Below, in pieces: positions 46,319 through 55,619 of a DNA stretch of 64,000 nt. The stretch covers positions 1-64,000 of the forward strand of contig NZ_CADCXN010000013.1 of NCBI RefSeq assembly GCF_902806695.1, read 5' to 3'. The stretch is from Candidatus Methylobacter favarea. Its GTDB lineage: Bacteria > Pseudomonadota > Gammaproteobacteria > Methylococcales > Methylomonadaceae. The notes under the pieces were generated by a model. That model searched no databases. It saw only the letters and a list, made by a program, of their open reading frames with translations, and was not told where the DNA came from. Position numbers and translations under genes: made by a program. Numbering within the stretch: position 1 is the first letter of the stretch; the number at the start of each line of letters is the position of its first letter.

Positions 46319-46816
46319 TTACAATTCATCCTCTGATACATCTATATGCAGGGCGCGATTTTTCTCCAGGCTTTCCTCGCGTATTTTCTTGCGCATTTCC
46401 GCAGCTGCAAATAATCGTTTTTCTACTTCAGTGTCCAGTTGCAGGCTTGGAACTTCCACCGGATGGCCATGACCGTCAACAGCCACCATCGTGAAATAAC
46501 ACGAAGTCGTATGCCGTTTTTCTTCTGTTCGTAAATCTTCGGCCACAACTTTAACCCCGATTTCCATCGATGAGCGGCCTACATAATTGACATGTGCATA
46601 AAAAGTGACCAGTTCCCCGACATTCACCTGCTGCTTGAAGAAAACCTGATCCAGCGCCGCCGTCACCACATAATTCTTACAATATTTTGCCGCACAGGCA
46701 TAAGCTACCTGATCCAGCAGTTTCAATAAGGAACCGCCATGCACGCTGCCCGAAAAATTGGCCATATCCGGCGTCATCAGCACGGTCATTGTTAGTATTT
46801 TCTCTTGTTTATTCAT
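46319..46816 (-). CDS. Acyl-CoA thioesterase (YciA-like hot-dog)
   Basis: A 165-residue hot-dog thioesterase with '[20 protein letters not shown]' (about residues 20-39, with the Asp as catalytic acid) and '[20 protein letters not shown]'. Homologues hydrolyse medium- to long-chain acyl-CoA. It ends 2 bp before parC, with which it is co-transcribed. Its start faces the island. Confidence 0.9.
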   Translation of the reverse strand: MNKQEKILTMTVLMTPDMANFSGSVHGGSLLKLLDQVAYACAAKYCKNYVVTAALDQVFFKQQVNVGELVTFYAHVNYVGRSSMEIGVKVVAEDLRTEEKRHTTSCYFTMVAVDGHGHPVEVPSLQLDTEVEKRLFAAAEMRKKIREESLEKNRALHIDVSEDEL

Positions 46817-46872
46817 TTACTTGTTAATTTATTTATTAATTTAAAGGTACTTGTTTTTTAAGGTTCAGCCGG

Positions 46873-46940
46873 TTCCCGCAAAAGCGGGAAATCGATATAG
46901 GAAGCTCCAGCTTCCTGATATTGTATAGCTGGAGCTTCCT
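46873..46940. repeat. REP-like hairpin plus 14-bp inverted repeat
   Basis: TTCCCGC-AAAA-GCGGGAA (46873-46890) is a perfect 7-bp stem. Ten bases on, AGGAAGCTCCAGCT (46899-46912) and AGCTGGAGCTTCCT (46927-46940) form a perfect 14-bp inverted repeat with a 14-base spacer. The first is the common REP-type stem of proteobacterial intergenic repeats. The second may be the tip of a longer hairpin or a MITE-like end. Confidence 0.7.
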
Positions 46941-47029
46941 TGTCGCATAGGTATGTTATTTCTTAAGGATAAGAACATTGTTGATATAACGTCGAAGAGT
47001 TGTACCGTAACTTACAATGCACAGGTTTT

Positions 47030-47361
47030 TTCATATTATAAGCAAACGATCAAAAGGATGTTTATGATAATCGGCCAATTCAGGAATGGTTTGGGCATGA
47101 TAAGGTGTTATATTCAACCATTGAGAGTCTTGGGCTTCGATCTCCTCGGCAATCTTATCGAGGGCAATGCCATTTTGCCCATGCCGTATTTTATTGCCAT
47201 CTCCATACCGAAACCGGGCTGACAATTGCGCCTTCGGATTGAATGCGTTCAATGGCGGGTCGGTCATTAATTTCGCTCATCAGCCAGTCGCAAACAATAC
47301 CGGTATCAAGCAGCAGGCGCATCATCTGCGCCTGAAAATAAACGTTCAGTTTGAATGTTAG
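47030..47361 (-). pseudogene. PIN-domain (VapC-type) toxin, frameshifted and truncated
   Basis: Read on the minus strand, 'MRLLLDTGIVCDWLMSEIND' from 47322 carries the first Asp of a PIN nuclease and 'AIVSPVSVW' follows. The frame then breaks and resumes as 'IALDKIAEEIEAQDSQWLNI' and 'IPELADYHKHPFDRLLII', ending early at 47031. The break looks like two one-base losses in short homopolymers (a GGG and an AAAAA). The C-terminal acidic residues are lacking, so the toxin should be dead. Confidence 0.7.
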
Positions 47362-47558
47362 TTTCTGAAAAATCCCAGCCGCTGGAATAGGCAGTTTGAC
47401 CTTTCCATGCACCGGGCTCATTAACCTTGGCAGCCGTATATCTTATAATTTTAGCAAGCGGCACCCCATTGCGGGCTATCAACACTTCTTCGCCTTGCTC
47501 GGCAGCGGCTATCAAACTCGCAAACGGTTTTTGGCTTCAAGCATATTTACTTGCATGA
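47303..47558 (-). pseudogene. Phd/YefM-type antitoxin, frameshifted
   Basis: The minus strand opens with ATG at 47558 as 'MQVNMLEAKNRL' and resumes after a one-base loss as 'SLIAAAEQGEEVLIARNGVP' followed by 'LAKIIRY'. That is the Phd/YefM fold; the C-terminal half (about residues 45-80) would contact the toxin. It precedes the broken PIN toxin on the same strand in the usual order. The starting codons have an AGGGT-like ribosome-binding site. Confidence 0.7.
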
Positions 47559-47902
47559 TAATTACCCTGAGCAAGGTTAGCTAATCATAATTATATTGAT
47601 ATTTTAGTGTCAATTAATATGGGAAAGGCTGCATTTGATCTGTTAGGCTTTGGAATAATTAAAAATTCTACTTACACTATGAAAAATTGAAAAACTTACT
47701 AAAGCTGATAGCCGCGAATAGACCAAATCTGCCGTCAAAATTGATGCCAAATTATTTTAATGCTATCCAATTTCTAGACAATATACTTATTTTGGGGCTA
47801 CACCAATATGAGAAGCAAGGGCAAGGTTTTGGCACTTGAATAGGGCTATTTTTAAACTATGCTGAACTAGATAATAACTTCTTAAACTTTGTAGGAAAGT
47901 AA

Positions 47903-48706
47903 ATGAGAATTCGAGATATAGACATTTACCATGGGGTCGTATTAAGACAAATCGCCGCCTATCCGACTTTCACATCTATAAATAACGCAACAAACAGAAA
48001 TGGATTTTACCAAATAAATGGAGATAAGCGCATTCTCATAAAATATTCAACAGCAGAAGCTAATGAGTGGCAATTTACCTTCTGCAATGATGACTTTGAA
48101 GAATTAACTCACTATGAGTCTTTTATTGTTTTAGTGTGTGGTACATATACTATTTGTTTATTATCAATTGACAGTATACAAGAAATATTGGATATGGATG
48201 ATGACTCACCGAAATGGATAAGGATAACTTATATTAATGATAGTTGCATGCACGTAAGAGGACCGTTAGGTGATTTACCGGATACTATTAAACATGATGC
48301 ATTCCCCCAGGGTCTTTTCGGTGCTGTAACAGCAGAGCAAGAAGCATATGCGTGGCCGCCATTCAGCAAGCTTAATTGTTACAGCCAGCCACCAGAACTA
48401 ATTTTATCTTCTAAGAATAGGATGCTAGACCTTGCCGATAATTTGACAGATGAAGTGAACTTTGAAGAGGATGCGATAGTTTATTTAGGATTATCAACGA
48501 TAAGCCATCTTTGGGATGCTTGGACTGAGGAGAATTTAATAATAATCGAAAATCTAATCAGGTATGACTTAGAATTTGATGGCTTCAATGTTGAAATTGA
48601 ACGTGTTACAGACCAAGGTATGCTGTGCGATCAAGAATTTTTATGGGAACTGAATATTTCTACTGCGTTAGAAAACGAAGCAGAGGAGGATGAAAACGAT
48701 GATTAA
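47903..48706 (+). CDS. Uncharacterised AT-rich island protein, N-terminal part of a nonsense-split gene
   Basis: 267 residues up to a TAA at 48704-48706; the next frame continues without a shift. AGGAAAG precedes the ATG. The first 140 residues have 'RNGFYQINGDKRILIKYSTA' and 'YESFIVLVCGTYTICLLSID', which read like a compact beta-rich domain of conserved hypothetical proteins; I cannot name it. The end is strongly acidic ('ENEAEEDENDD'). No membrane or signal segment. The base composition is clearly lower in G+C than the neighbours, suggesting transfer. See the second half below. Confidence 0.6.
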   Translation: MRIRDIDIYHGVVLRQIAAYPTFTSINNATNRNGFYQINGDKRILIKYSTAEANEWQFTFCNDDFEELTHYESFIVLVCGTYTICLLSIDSIQEILDMDDDSPKWIRITYINDSCMHVRGPLGDLPDTIKHDAFPQGLFGAVTAEQEAYAWPPFSKLNCYSQPPELILSSKNRMLDLADNLTDEVNFEEDAIVYLGLSTISHLWDAWTEENLIIIENLIRYDLEFDGFNVEIERVTDQGMLCDQEFLWELNISTALENEAEEDENDD

Positions 48707-49168
48707 GAAGAGGTAAGAGAAGTAACAGCAGCATTCCCAACATTGGTATTATCAAGAGGAAATTCTCTTTGTTCTATCGAGATTGACGTTGACGCTCTGT
48801 CACAAGATGAAAATTACCACTATGAGAACTGGCAATATGGGAGCTATGATGATTTTATAAAGAGTATAACAGCAAGATGGGTAAGAGAAAATCGTTTTCA
48901 AAAAACAGGCACAATATGGGCTTGGGGGACGCCAAGCGTTAACTTTCATCATCAAAGTTATTCTGTATATTATGCAGTGTTAGGGATGCCAAAAGAGTTC
49001 AGAAAATACTTAGACCAAGAAGTTGCCGTGTTAGGAAAATATGTGCGTGCTCGTTCCGACTATGTGATCCCAAACTACGCGAACGGGTGGAGCGCAAGAT
49101 GTCATATACAAGATGGTAAAGCTTGGGAAGTACTCGATACAGCATCATGGAAAGAAATCAACGTCTAA
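48707..49168 (+). pseudogene. C-terminal part of the same gene, in frame after one TAA
   Basis: The codons after the TAA read 'EEVREVTAAFPTLVLSRGNS' in the same frame and continue to a stop at 49166-49168. A TTG at 48743 could start a 141-residue protein, but there is no ribosome-binding site near it. Treating the TAA as one altered sense codon joins an acidic run on both sides, giving a single product of about 421 residues. Contains 'IWAWGTPSVNFHHQSYSVYY' in the later half. No family recognised. Confidence 0.6.
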
Positions 49169-49424
49169 AAGGAGCGGCATTCCTACTGCCCAAAAACCTC
49201 GGCAAGCTAAGTCATTATTTTTTCAAAAATATTTAAATGACCGGAATGGGCTAAGCTTCTACCTGCCCGAGCAAGGCCTGATGTTTTTCATCTATAGCGA
49301 TCACATATATTTTCCCCCTCTAAGATCCGGGCCGTTAAAGACAGATAATTAGCCCTTCGTTAAAAATTATAGGGGGCTTCATCAAGAGCTTGCAGAGAGC
49401 AGCCAGTCTAGTTAAGCCGTTGCC

Positions 49425-51317
49425 TCACACTATATCGGCCAAATTACCCTTGGCTTCCAGCCACATTTTCCTGTCCAGGGAGCGTTTTTTGGCCAGCAAT
49501 AAATCAAGCTGTCCGCCAGTGTCGTCATTTTCGCTTACCGTTAGCTGAACCAGCCGCCGGGTGTCAGGATTCATCGTGGTTTCCCGAAGCTGGCCGGGAT
49601 TCATTTCGCCCAGGCCTTTAAAGCGCTGGACATTGATCTGGCCTTTGAGTTTTTCGGCTTTAATCCGATCCAGAACGCCTTGGCGTTCGGATTCATCCAG
49701 GGCGTAAAACACGCGCTTGCCGACATCGATTCTATATAACGGCGGCATCGCGACAAAGACATGGCCAGCTGCGACCAGGGCGTTAAAGTGCTGGTAAAAC
49801 AGGGCGCAGATCAGGGTAGCAATGTGGTTGCCGTCAGAATCGGCGTCCGCCAGAATGCATACCTTGCCGTAGCGCAGGTTCTGCAGATTGCAGGAGCCGG
49901 GTTCAATGCCCAAAGCGACAGCGATATCGTGGACTTCCTGTGAAGCCATCACCTGATCGGATTCGACCTCCCAGGTATTAAGAATCTTGCCGCGCAGCGG
50001 CATAATCGCCTGAAAATCCCGCTCCCGCGCCTGTTTCGCCGAACCGCCGGCCGAGTCGCCTTCGACCAGGAATAATTCAGTCCGGCCGATATCCTGTGCC
50101 GAGCAGTCCGCCAGTTTACCCGGCAGGGCGGGGCCTGAAGTGATTTTCTTGCGGATGATCTTTTTATTGGAGCGCAGCCGGTTTTGTGCACTGGAGATGA
50201 TAATCTCGGCGATTTTCTCGCCTTCGGACGGGTTCTGGTTTAACCACAGACTGAAGCTGTCCTTGGCGACGCCCGAGACAAACGCCACACACTCGCGCGA
50301 ACTCAGGCGCTCTTTGGTCTGGCCGGAAAACTGCGGCTCCTCCAGTTTAACCGACAGCACGAAATGGCAGTTTTCCCAGACATCTTCCGGGGCGACCTTG
50401 ACGCCGCGCGGCAGGATATTCCTAATATCGCAAAACTCCCGCATGGCTTCCGTCAAACCGGCGCGCAAGCCGTTGACATGGGTTCCGCCCTGCGCGGTCG
50501 GCACGAGGTTAACATAACTTTCGGTCAGTATTTCAGGTGGATTTTCCAGGGCCCAGACTATGCCCCATTCGACCGCCTCATGATCAGCAGACATCTTGCC
50601 CATAAACGGTTGTGCCGGGTAAAACTCGATATCGCCTATGCGATCCAGCAAATATTCTTTAAGGCCGTCCTGGTAGCACCAGACATAGTCTTCATCCGTC
50701 GGCTCGACTTTCAGGCTAATCTTCAAGCCGGGGCATAAAACCGCCTTGGCGCGCAAGACATGTTTTAGCTTTGGAACCGAAATTTTATTGGAATCGAAAT
50801 ATTTTTCATTCGGCCAGAACCGTATTGCCGTGCCGGTATTGTTCCGGCCTACCGAGCCGGTTTCAGCCAATTCGGTTTGCTTGTCGCCATCGGCAAATTC
50901 CATATGGTAGATCCTGCCGTTTCTTTTGACATCTATGTCCAGCTTTGACGATAAGGCATTAACGACAGACACGCCCACGCCATGCAGACCGCCGGAAAAC
51001 TGGTAGTTTTTATTGGAAAATTTCCCGCCCGCATGCAGTTGGGTCAGAATCACCTCAACGCCGGGAATACCTTGCTCCGGATGCATATCAACCGGCATGC
51101 CGCGGCCGTTGTCGCTAACCAGCACGGAGCCGTCCTTATATAAAATGACCTCAATGCTATCCGCATGACCGGCTATCGCTTCATCAACGCTGTTGTCAAC
51201 GACTTCCTGTACCAGATGATTGGGCCGGGTGGTATCGGTATACATGCCCGGACGTTTTCGAACCGGCTCAAGCCCGCTTAAAACCTCTATCGCCGCGGCG
51301 TTATATTCATTTCTCAT
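49425..51317 (-). CDS. parE: DNA topoisomerase IV subunit B
   Basis: A 630-residue ATPase subunit. The GHKL ATP site is seen in 'VDNSVDEAIAGHADSIEVIL' and 'VSDNGRGMPVDMHPEQG'; 'QFSGGLHGVGVSVVNALS' is the ATP lid. The TOPRIM domain has 'LVEGDSAGGSAKQARERDFQ' and 'ADADSDGNHIATLI'. Length equals that of ParE. It works with ParC, which is separated here by a 2.6-kb island and the thioesterase gene, all on the same strand. Confidence 0.96.
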   Translation of the reverse strand: MRNEYNAAAIEVLSGLEPVRKRPGMYTDTTRPNHLVQEVVDNSVDEAIAGHADSIEVILYKDGSVLVSDNGRGMPVDMHPEQGIPGVEVILTQLHAGGKFSNKNYQFSGGLHGVGVSVVNALSSKLDIDVKRNGRIYHMEFADGDKQTELAETGSVGRNNTGTAIRFWPNEKYFDSNKISVPKLKHVLRAKAVLCPGLKISLKVEPTDEDYVWCYQDGLKEYLLDRIGDIEFYPAQPFMGKMSADHEAVEWGIVWALENPPEILTESYVNLVPTAQGGTHVNGLRAGLTEAMREFCDIRNILPRGVKVAPEDVWENCHFVLSVKLEEPQFSGQTKERLSSRECVAFVSGVAKDSFSLWLNQNPSEGEKIAEIIISSAQNRLRSNKKIIRKKITSGPALPGKLADCSAQDIGRTELFLVEGDSAGGSAKQARERDFQAIMPLRGKILNTWEVESDQVMASQEVHDIAVALGIEPGSCNLQNLRYGKVCILADADSDGNHIATLICALFYQHFNALVAAGHVFVAMPPLYRIDVGKRVFYALDESERQGVLDRIKAEKLKGQINVQRFKGLGEMNPGQLRETTMNPDTRRLVQLTVSENDDTGGQLDLLLAKKRSLDRKMWLEAKGNLADIV

Positions 51318-51898
51318 ACTTCTTGGTTACTCACAATCCACTTTATAGCCCTGGTTCATAGCCCGAGCGGGTAAACTCATCATCGTATCATTAAAGTATT
51401 TTTATCTGCATAGTGTAGATAAAAATATAGCCACGAGTTTGAAGCAGAGAAGATATTATCGAGGAGCGCGTTGTTGCTTAGATAAAACCTGGATGAGCGG
51501 ACAGCGGTAAGTCAGAAAATAAGCCAATGTAATTGATTGCTTGGCTTTCAGAGAGGAAAGAATGCGCTCAAACCTGCTTATTAACAGCGCAGGTACCGGA
51601 AAGATGCTAAAGAGTTGAGCCATATTTTAGGATGGAGAATGGCGAACAGGCGATTCAGAGCCTGGCGTGAGCGCAGGCTATAAGGAACGGCCGGGACACA
51701 TCTGGCATTAGTGGTCGCGTGCAATTGCCATTTATGGCCTGGTGCCAAAAACCGGCTTTCGCAAAAATTGCGACTTCCCACAGTTTGAAATTGCTCAGAG
51801 GAACCTGAACTGGACAGGTTATACTGTATTCTGAACGTTTTAAAATACCTGACAAAGAAGCACTTCTACAGTAATTTAATGAAAAACGCCCAAGCGGA
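51318..51898. other. Gap between parE and nspC
   Basis: About 580 bp with divergent promoters expected. No repeat or gene that I can support; short minus-strand frames look random. Confidence 0.4.
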
Positions 51899-53044
51899 AT
51901 GGATTTTCAATTCATAAAAGACAGCATTTCTTCCTCGCCCGCGTTTGTTCTGGATGCAGAGGAGATTATTAACAGCTTGAAAGTTTTGAATATTTTACGC
52001 CACCAATGTGGCTGCAAGATCTTATATTCAATCAAGTCATTACCTTTATCCTCGGTTCTGGACATAGCAAAACCCTTGGTTGACGGCTTTTCGGTCAGCT
52101 CTTTATTTGAAGCGCGGCTGGCAGATGAGATTTTAGCGGGGCAGGGCGGCATTCATTTAACGACACCAGGCCTAAGGCCGGATGAATGGGATGAGATGGC
52201 GCCTTTGCTTACCCATATCAGTTTCAATTCGCTAACACAATATCAGCGCTTTGCTTTCAAATCCAGGGCGCGCGCATCCATTGGTCTACGGGTTAATCCC
52301 AAGCTGTCCTGGGTTAATGATGATCGGTTTGATCCGTGCCGGCAGTATTCCAAACTGGGTGTGAGTATCGATGAATTATGGCAATCGTCATGCCTGGATC
52401 AAATTAAAGGACTGCATATTCATAACATTTTTGCAGCAACCGATTTTACGCCGCTGATTAAAACCATTGACAAGCTTCGCGGTTATTTTGGCAAAAGCCT
52501 GGCGCAGCTTGACTGGCTGAATCTGGGCGGCGGTTATTTGTTTAATGTGATTAATGACCACAGTCCATTTATTGATCTGGTTAAAAAACTGAAAGATGAT
52601 TTTAAGCTTGAAGTTTATATTGAGCCGGGTAAAGCAGTCGTTGGCAATGCCGGCTATTTAGTGAGCACGGTTATTGATGAGTTTACCAGCGACGGTAAAA
52701 GGGTTGCGATACTGGATACATCGGTCAATCATAATCCCGAAGTATTTGAGTATCAGCGCCGGCCTGAATTACATGAGCAGGACTCAAACGGGCGCTATTC
52801 GGCTATTTTGGCAGGCTGTACATGCCTGGCCGGCGACGTATTTGGCGAATATCGTTTCACCGAACCCTTGCAGGCAGGCGACAGACTGGTCTTTAAAAAT
52901 GTCGGCGCCTACAGCCTGATTAAAGCCAACCGGTTTAACGGCTATAACCTGCCCGCCATCCATGTATATAAGTCGGCACAGATAAAAAAAATCAGACACT
53001 ATGATTATTACGATTATCGCCGGCAATGGGTGCTGGATGAATGA
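51899..53044 (+). CDS. nspC: Carboxynorspermidine/carboxyspermidine decarboxylase
   Basis: A 381-residue fold-type III PLP decarboxylase that makes norspermidine or spermidine from the carboxy forms. The PLP Lys is in 'CGCKILYSIKSLPLSSVLDI' (about residues 40-46). The 'HIHNIFAATDFTPL' and 'LNLGGGYLFN' blocks, and 'ILAGCTCLAGDVFGEYRF' with the catalytic Cys-Asp, are those of NspC and not of LysA. The other enzyme of the pathway (carboxy(nor)spermidine dehydrogenase) is not in the window. 57 bp later the quinone-oxidoreductase gene begins. Confidence 0.93.
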   Translation: MDFQFIKDSISSSPAFVLDAEEIINSLKVLNILRHQCGCKILYSIKSLPLSSVLDIAKPLVDGFSVSSLFEARLADEILAGQGGIHLTTPGLRPDEWDEMAPLLTHISFNSLTQYQRFAFKSRARASIGLRVNPKLSWVNDDRFDPCRQYSKLGVSIDELWQSSCLDQIKGLHIHNIFAATDFTPLIKTIDKLRGYFGKSLAQLDWLNLGGGYLFNVINDHSPFIDLVKKLKDDFKLEVYIEPGKAVVGNAGYLVSTVIDEFTSDGKRVAILDTSVNHNPEVFEYQRRPELHEQDSNGRYSAILAGCTCLAGDVFGEYRFTEPLQAGDRLVFKNVGAYSLIKANRFNGYNLPAIHVYKSAQIKKIRHYDYYDYRRQWVLDE

Positions 53045-53101
53045 GTGTTGACAGGTAAGATATTCCGATCGGCTAGCGATTCAAAAAAGCAGGAGTTCAA
53101 A

Positions 53102-54097
53102 ATGAAAGCAATACTAATGACGGCTACGGGCGATCCTGATGTTTTAAAGCTTCAGGATATTAAAGAACCTGAGATTTCTATGCCCGCGCAGATCAATGTC
53201 CAGCTGAAGGCGGCCGGCGTTAATCCAGTCGATACCAAGATCAGGCGGAATGGCTTGTTTTATGAAAGTGCCTTGCCTGCTGTATTGGGTTGTGATGGCG
53301 CCGGTATAGTTACCGAGGTGGGCAGTTCAGTCAAACAATTTAAAGCCGGTGACAAGGTCTGGTTTTGTCATGGCGGCTTGGGGCAAGAACAGGGAAATTA
53401 CGCAGAATATAATGTGATTGATGCGCGTTGGGCCAGCTTGATGCCCGAGACATTTTCATTTGTGGAGGCAGCCGCCGCTCCTCTGGTGTTAATTACTGCC
53501 TGGGGCGCTTTGTTTGACCGCGGCGGCTTGCAGAAAGGGCAGACCGTGCTCATCCATGCCGGCGCCGGGGGAGTCGGTCATATGGCGATACAACTGGCAA
53601 AATTAAAAGGAGCCAGAGTAATTACTACGGTGAGTTCGGTGCAAAAAGCCGAATTTGTTAAAAGCCTGGGCGCTGATGAGGCAATTATTTATACCCAAAA
53701 CGGTTTTGCCGATGCGGTAAACAATCTTACCGGAAGCAAAGGCGCTGATCTGGTTTTCGATACGGTAGGCGCAGCTGTATTTAAGGAGAGTATTGCAGTA
53801 ACTGCCCATTTTGGCCGACTGGTCACTTTGCTGGATCCGGGGGAGTTGAGCCTGAGCGAAGCCAGAATGCGAAATTTATTGATTGGCTTCGAACTGATGT
53901 TAACGCCGATGCTCAGAGATTTACCTGAAGCAAGAGACAGGCATGTAGAAATTTTAAATCAATGTGCACAATACGCTGATAAAGGGCTATTAAAACCATA
54001 TATCAGTAAACATCTGTCGCTGGAAGATTCCGCTGAAGCGCACAGGTTGATTGAAACCGGGCATACGACTGGAAAAATCGTTTTATCTTCAGAATGA
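53102..54097 (+). CDS. Zinc-independent NADPH:quinone oxidoreductase-type dehydrogenase (MDR family)
   Basis: 331 residues from the ATG at 53102 (AGGAGTTC site); the open frame begins at 53045 but those codons are not conserved. MDR fold: GroES-like N-domain with 'GVNPVDTKIRRNGLF' and 'GCDGAGIVTEVGSSVKQFKA', and a Rossmann domain with 'LIHAGAGGVGHMAIQLAKLK'. No structural zinc Cys cluster, so it belongs with quinone oxidoreductases/enoyl reductases. Likely NADPH-dependent; substrate unknown. Reads in the same direction as nspC, possibly co-transcribed. Confidence 0.88.
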   Translation: MKAILMTATGDPDVLKLQDIKEPEISMPAQINVQLKAAGVNPVDTKIRRNGLFYESALPAVLGCDGAGIVTEVGSSVKQFKAGDKVWFCHGGLGQEQGNYAEYNVIDARWASLMPETFSFVEAAAAPLVLITAWGALFDRGGLQKGQTVLIHAGAGGVGHMAIQLAKLKGARVITTVSSVQKAEFVKSLGADEAIIYTQNGFADAVNNLTGSKGADLVFDTVGAAVFKESIAVTAHFGRLVTLLDPGELSLSEARMRNLLIGFELMLTPMLRDLPEARDRHVEILNQCAQYADKGLLKPYISKHLSLEDSAEAHRLIETGHTTGKIVLSSE

Positions 54098-54137
54098 AGC
54101 CGCTTTAAAAAATATTCTCTGTACATGATAAAGATTA

Positions 54138-55550
54138 AGGGGGGGTTGACGGTCATCGGCAATACGCCATTACCGATACATGGCGGGTTTCCTGAAGCAG
54201 GCAGACCCCTCAAGGGTTTTGTCCCAGTGGCCACTGGCAACCCTGCCCGTGCACCAGGCGCAGAGGCTGAGATTAACCCGGCATCGGCCTAATCGCCCCG
54301 GTTGCGGCAGTGGCCCCAGGCCGCCTGGCTTCAGCGCAGCCAAGCCACGTTCCACCTAAGTTTTATGGTCCCGGCCTAACAGCTGATACTGGTATTTTCA
54401 ATGCGCATAAAAAACACGCTTTTTGTTCAAAAGCCAGCCCATCCATTTCGCGCCGCTAACTCCGGCTCAGCCGGCAGACTCTTGAGTCAGTTTTTGCCCT
54501 ACCGTCTGATGAAGCGCTTTAAGCTTTAATAGGGCAATGCGCTCCCGGTGCTTGGACCAGAGCATTTATCTATGACGTAGAAACATAACCCGAATGCCTG
54601 AAGAGATTGAGGCATTCATCAGCCTGAAACTTATCCATTAGTTTAGCAATGAGCTGCCAAAACTTATTGTAAGTGCGCTCCGCAGCCTTGCGCAGGAGCG
54701 CCTTCAGCTTGGCAAAGACCGGCTCGATCGGATTCAGGTCAGGACTATAGGGCGGCAGGTATTTGATCGTTGCCGCATGCGCCTCAATAATGTCCTGGAC
54801 TGGCCCCAGTTGGGAGCACAGATAGTCATTGAAGGCTTCGCCCGTCATGGCCTGGTTAAGGCACCCGGGGGCCGTAAGCCGGTCGGCACGCAAGCGGGCA
54901 ATAAAGGTCATGGTTTGCCAATGACCTGCCGGTGCGGTATCCCGGCAGCGAGCACCGCCTAAGGCCCGTCCATAGCGACAGATCAGGTCCGTAGATACGC
55001 CCGTTTCATCCAGAAACACCCGTTTCGACATAGCACAGGTTTGTTGCCAGGCTTGCCAGTGCTCTCGGGCTATAGCGACATCCTCGCGCTGCTGTTCACT
55101 GGCGACCAGCGTTTTTTATAACGATAGACCAGTTGGTACCGGATAAACTTAGCAATGGCCGAAATCGAAACACTCACCGCCTGTTCTTGTTCCAGCCAGC
55201 TCTGCAGGTTATTCAGCGTCATCGCCGGGTGGTTCTCTAGCTGCTCCCTGAGGGCGGTTCATACGGTTCCAGCCGCGAGCGTCTGTAGCCGCCAAAGGGC
55301 TTGCCTTGAACGGCTCCGGTTCCACGCCGCAAGGCGCGCATTTGGCAGACAAAGGCCTGGCTGACCTTGTATTGCAAAGCCACGGCCCGCACGGTGTTGC
55401 CTGCGGCAACCGCTTCGGCCACGGGCTGCGTAAATCTTCTGAATAAGGCTTGGGCATGATGAAAACTTGCTCATAGCGTTTAACACGAGGTTAGTTTATA
55501 TATGTTATATCTATGCAATAACTGCTCTAGAAGCAGCTTGGGGCCCCCCT
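54138..55550 (-). mobile_element. IS630-family insertion relic with TA-flanked ends
   Basis: The left end reads TTAAGGGGGGG (54135-54145) and the right end, on the minus strand, TTAAGGGGGG (55551-55544 region), so both ends begin with an AGGGGGG block directly next to TA, the duplicated target dinucleotide expected for IS630/Tc1 elements. The span of about 1.4 kb exceeds a normal IS630 by some 250 bp; the extra 430 bp lie between the transposase stop and the left end and match nothing I recognise. Confidence 0.55.
54570..55457 (-). pseudogene. IS630-family transposase, frameshifted and internally deleted
   Basis: From the ATG at 55457 the text reads 'MPKPYSEDLR', then 'AEAVAAGNTVRAVALQYKVS' (helix-turn-helix) in another frame, 'ALREQLENHPAMTLNNLQSW' in a third, and from 55031 'MSKRVFLDETGVSTDLICRY' with the first catalytic Asp. 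The C-terminal 'YLPPYSPDLNPIEPVFAKLK' holds the final Asp/Glu region, but the second catalytic Asp block (normally 'VVMDNLGSHK') is absent between 'CSQLGPVQDIIEAH' and it. At least three breaks plus this deletion make it inactive. Confidence 0.75.
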
Positions 55551-55619
55551 TAAGAATTTAACCTTGTGCCGTAGATCACTTCTGTCTCACTTCTGATGCC
55601 AGCTTAGAAGGTAGCGGCG

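Noticed and set aside
49113-49352. 79-codon frame overlapping the end of the split gene
   Set aside because: Overlaps the C-terminal part of 47903-49168 in another register and has no ribosome-binding site.
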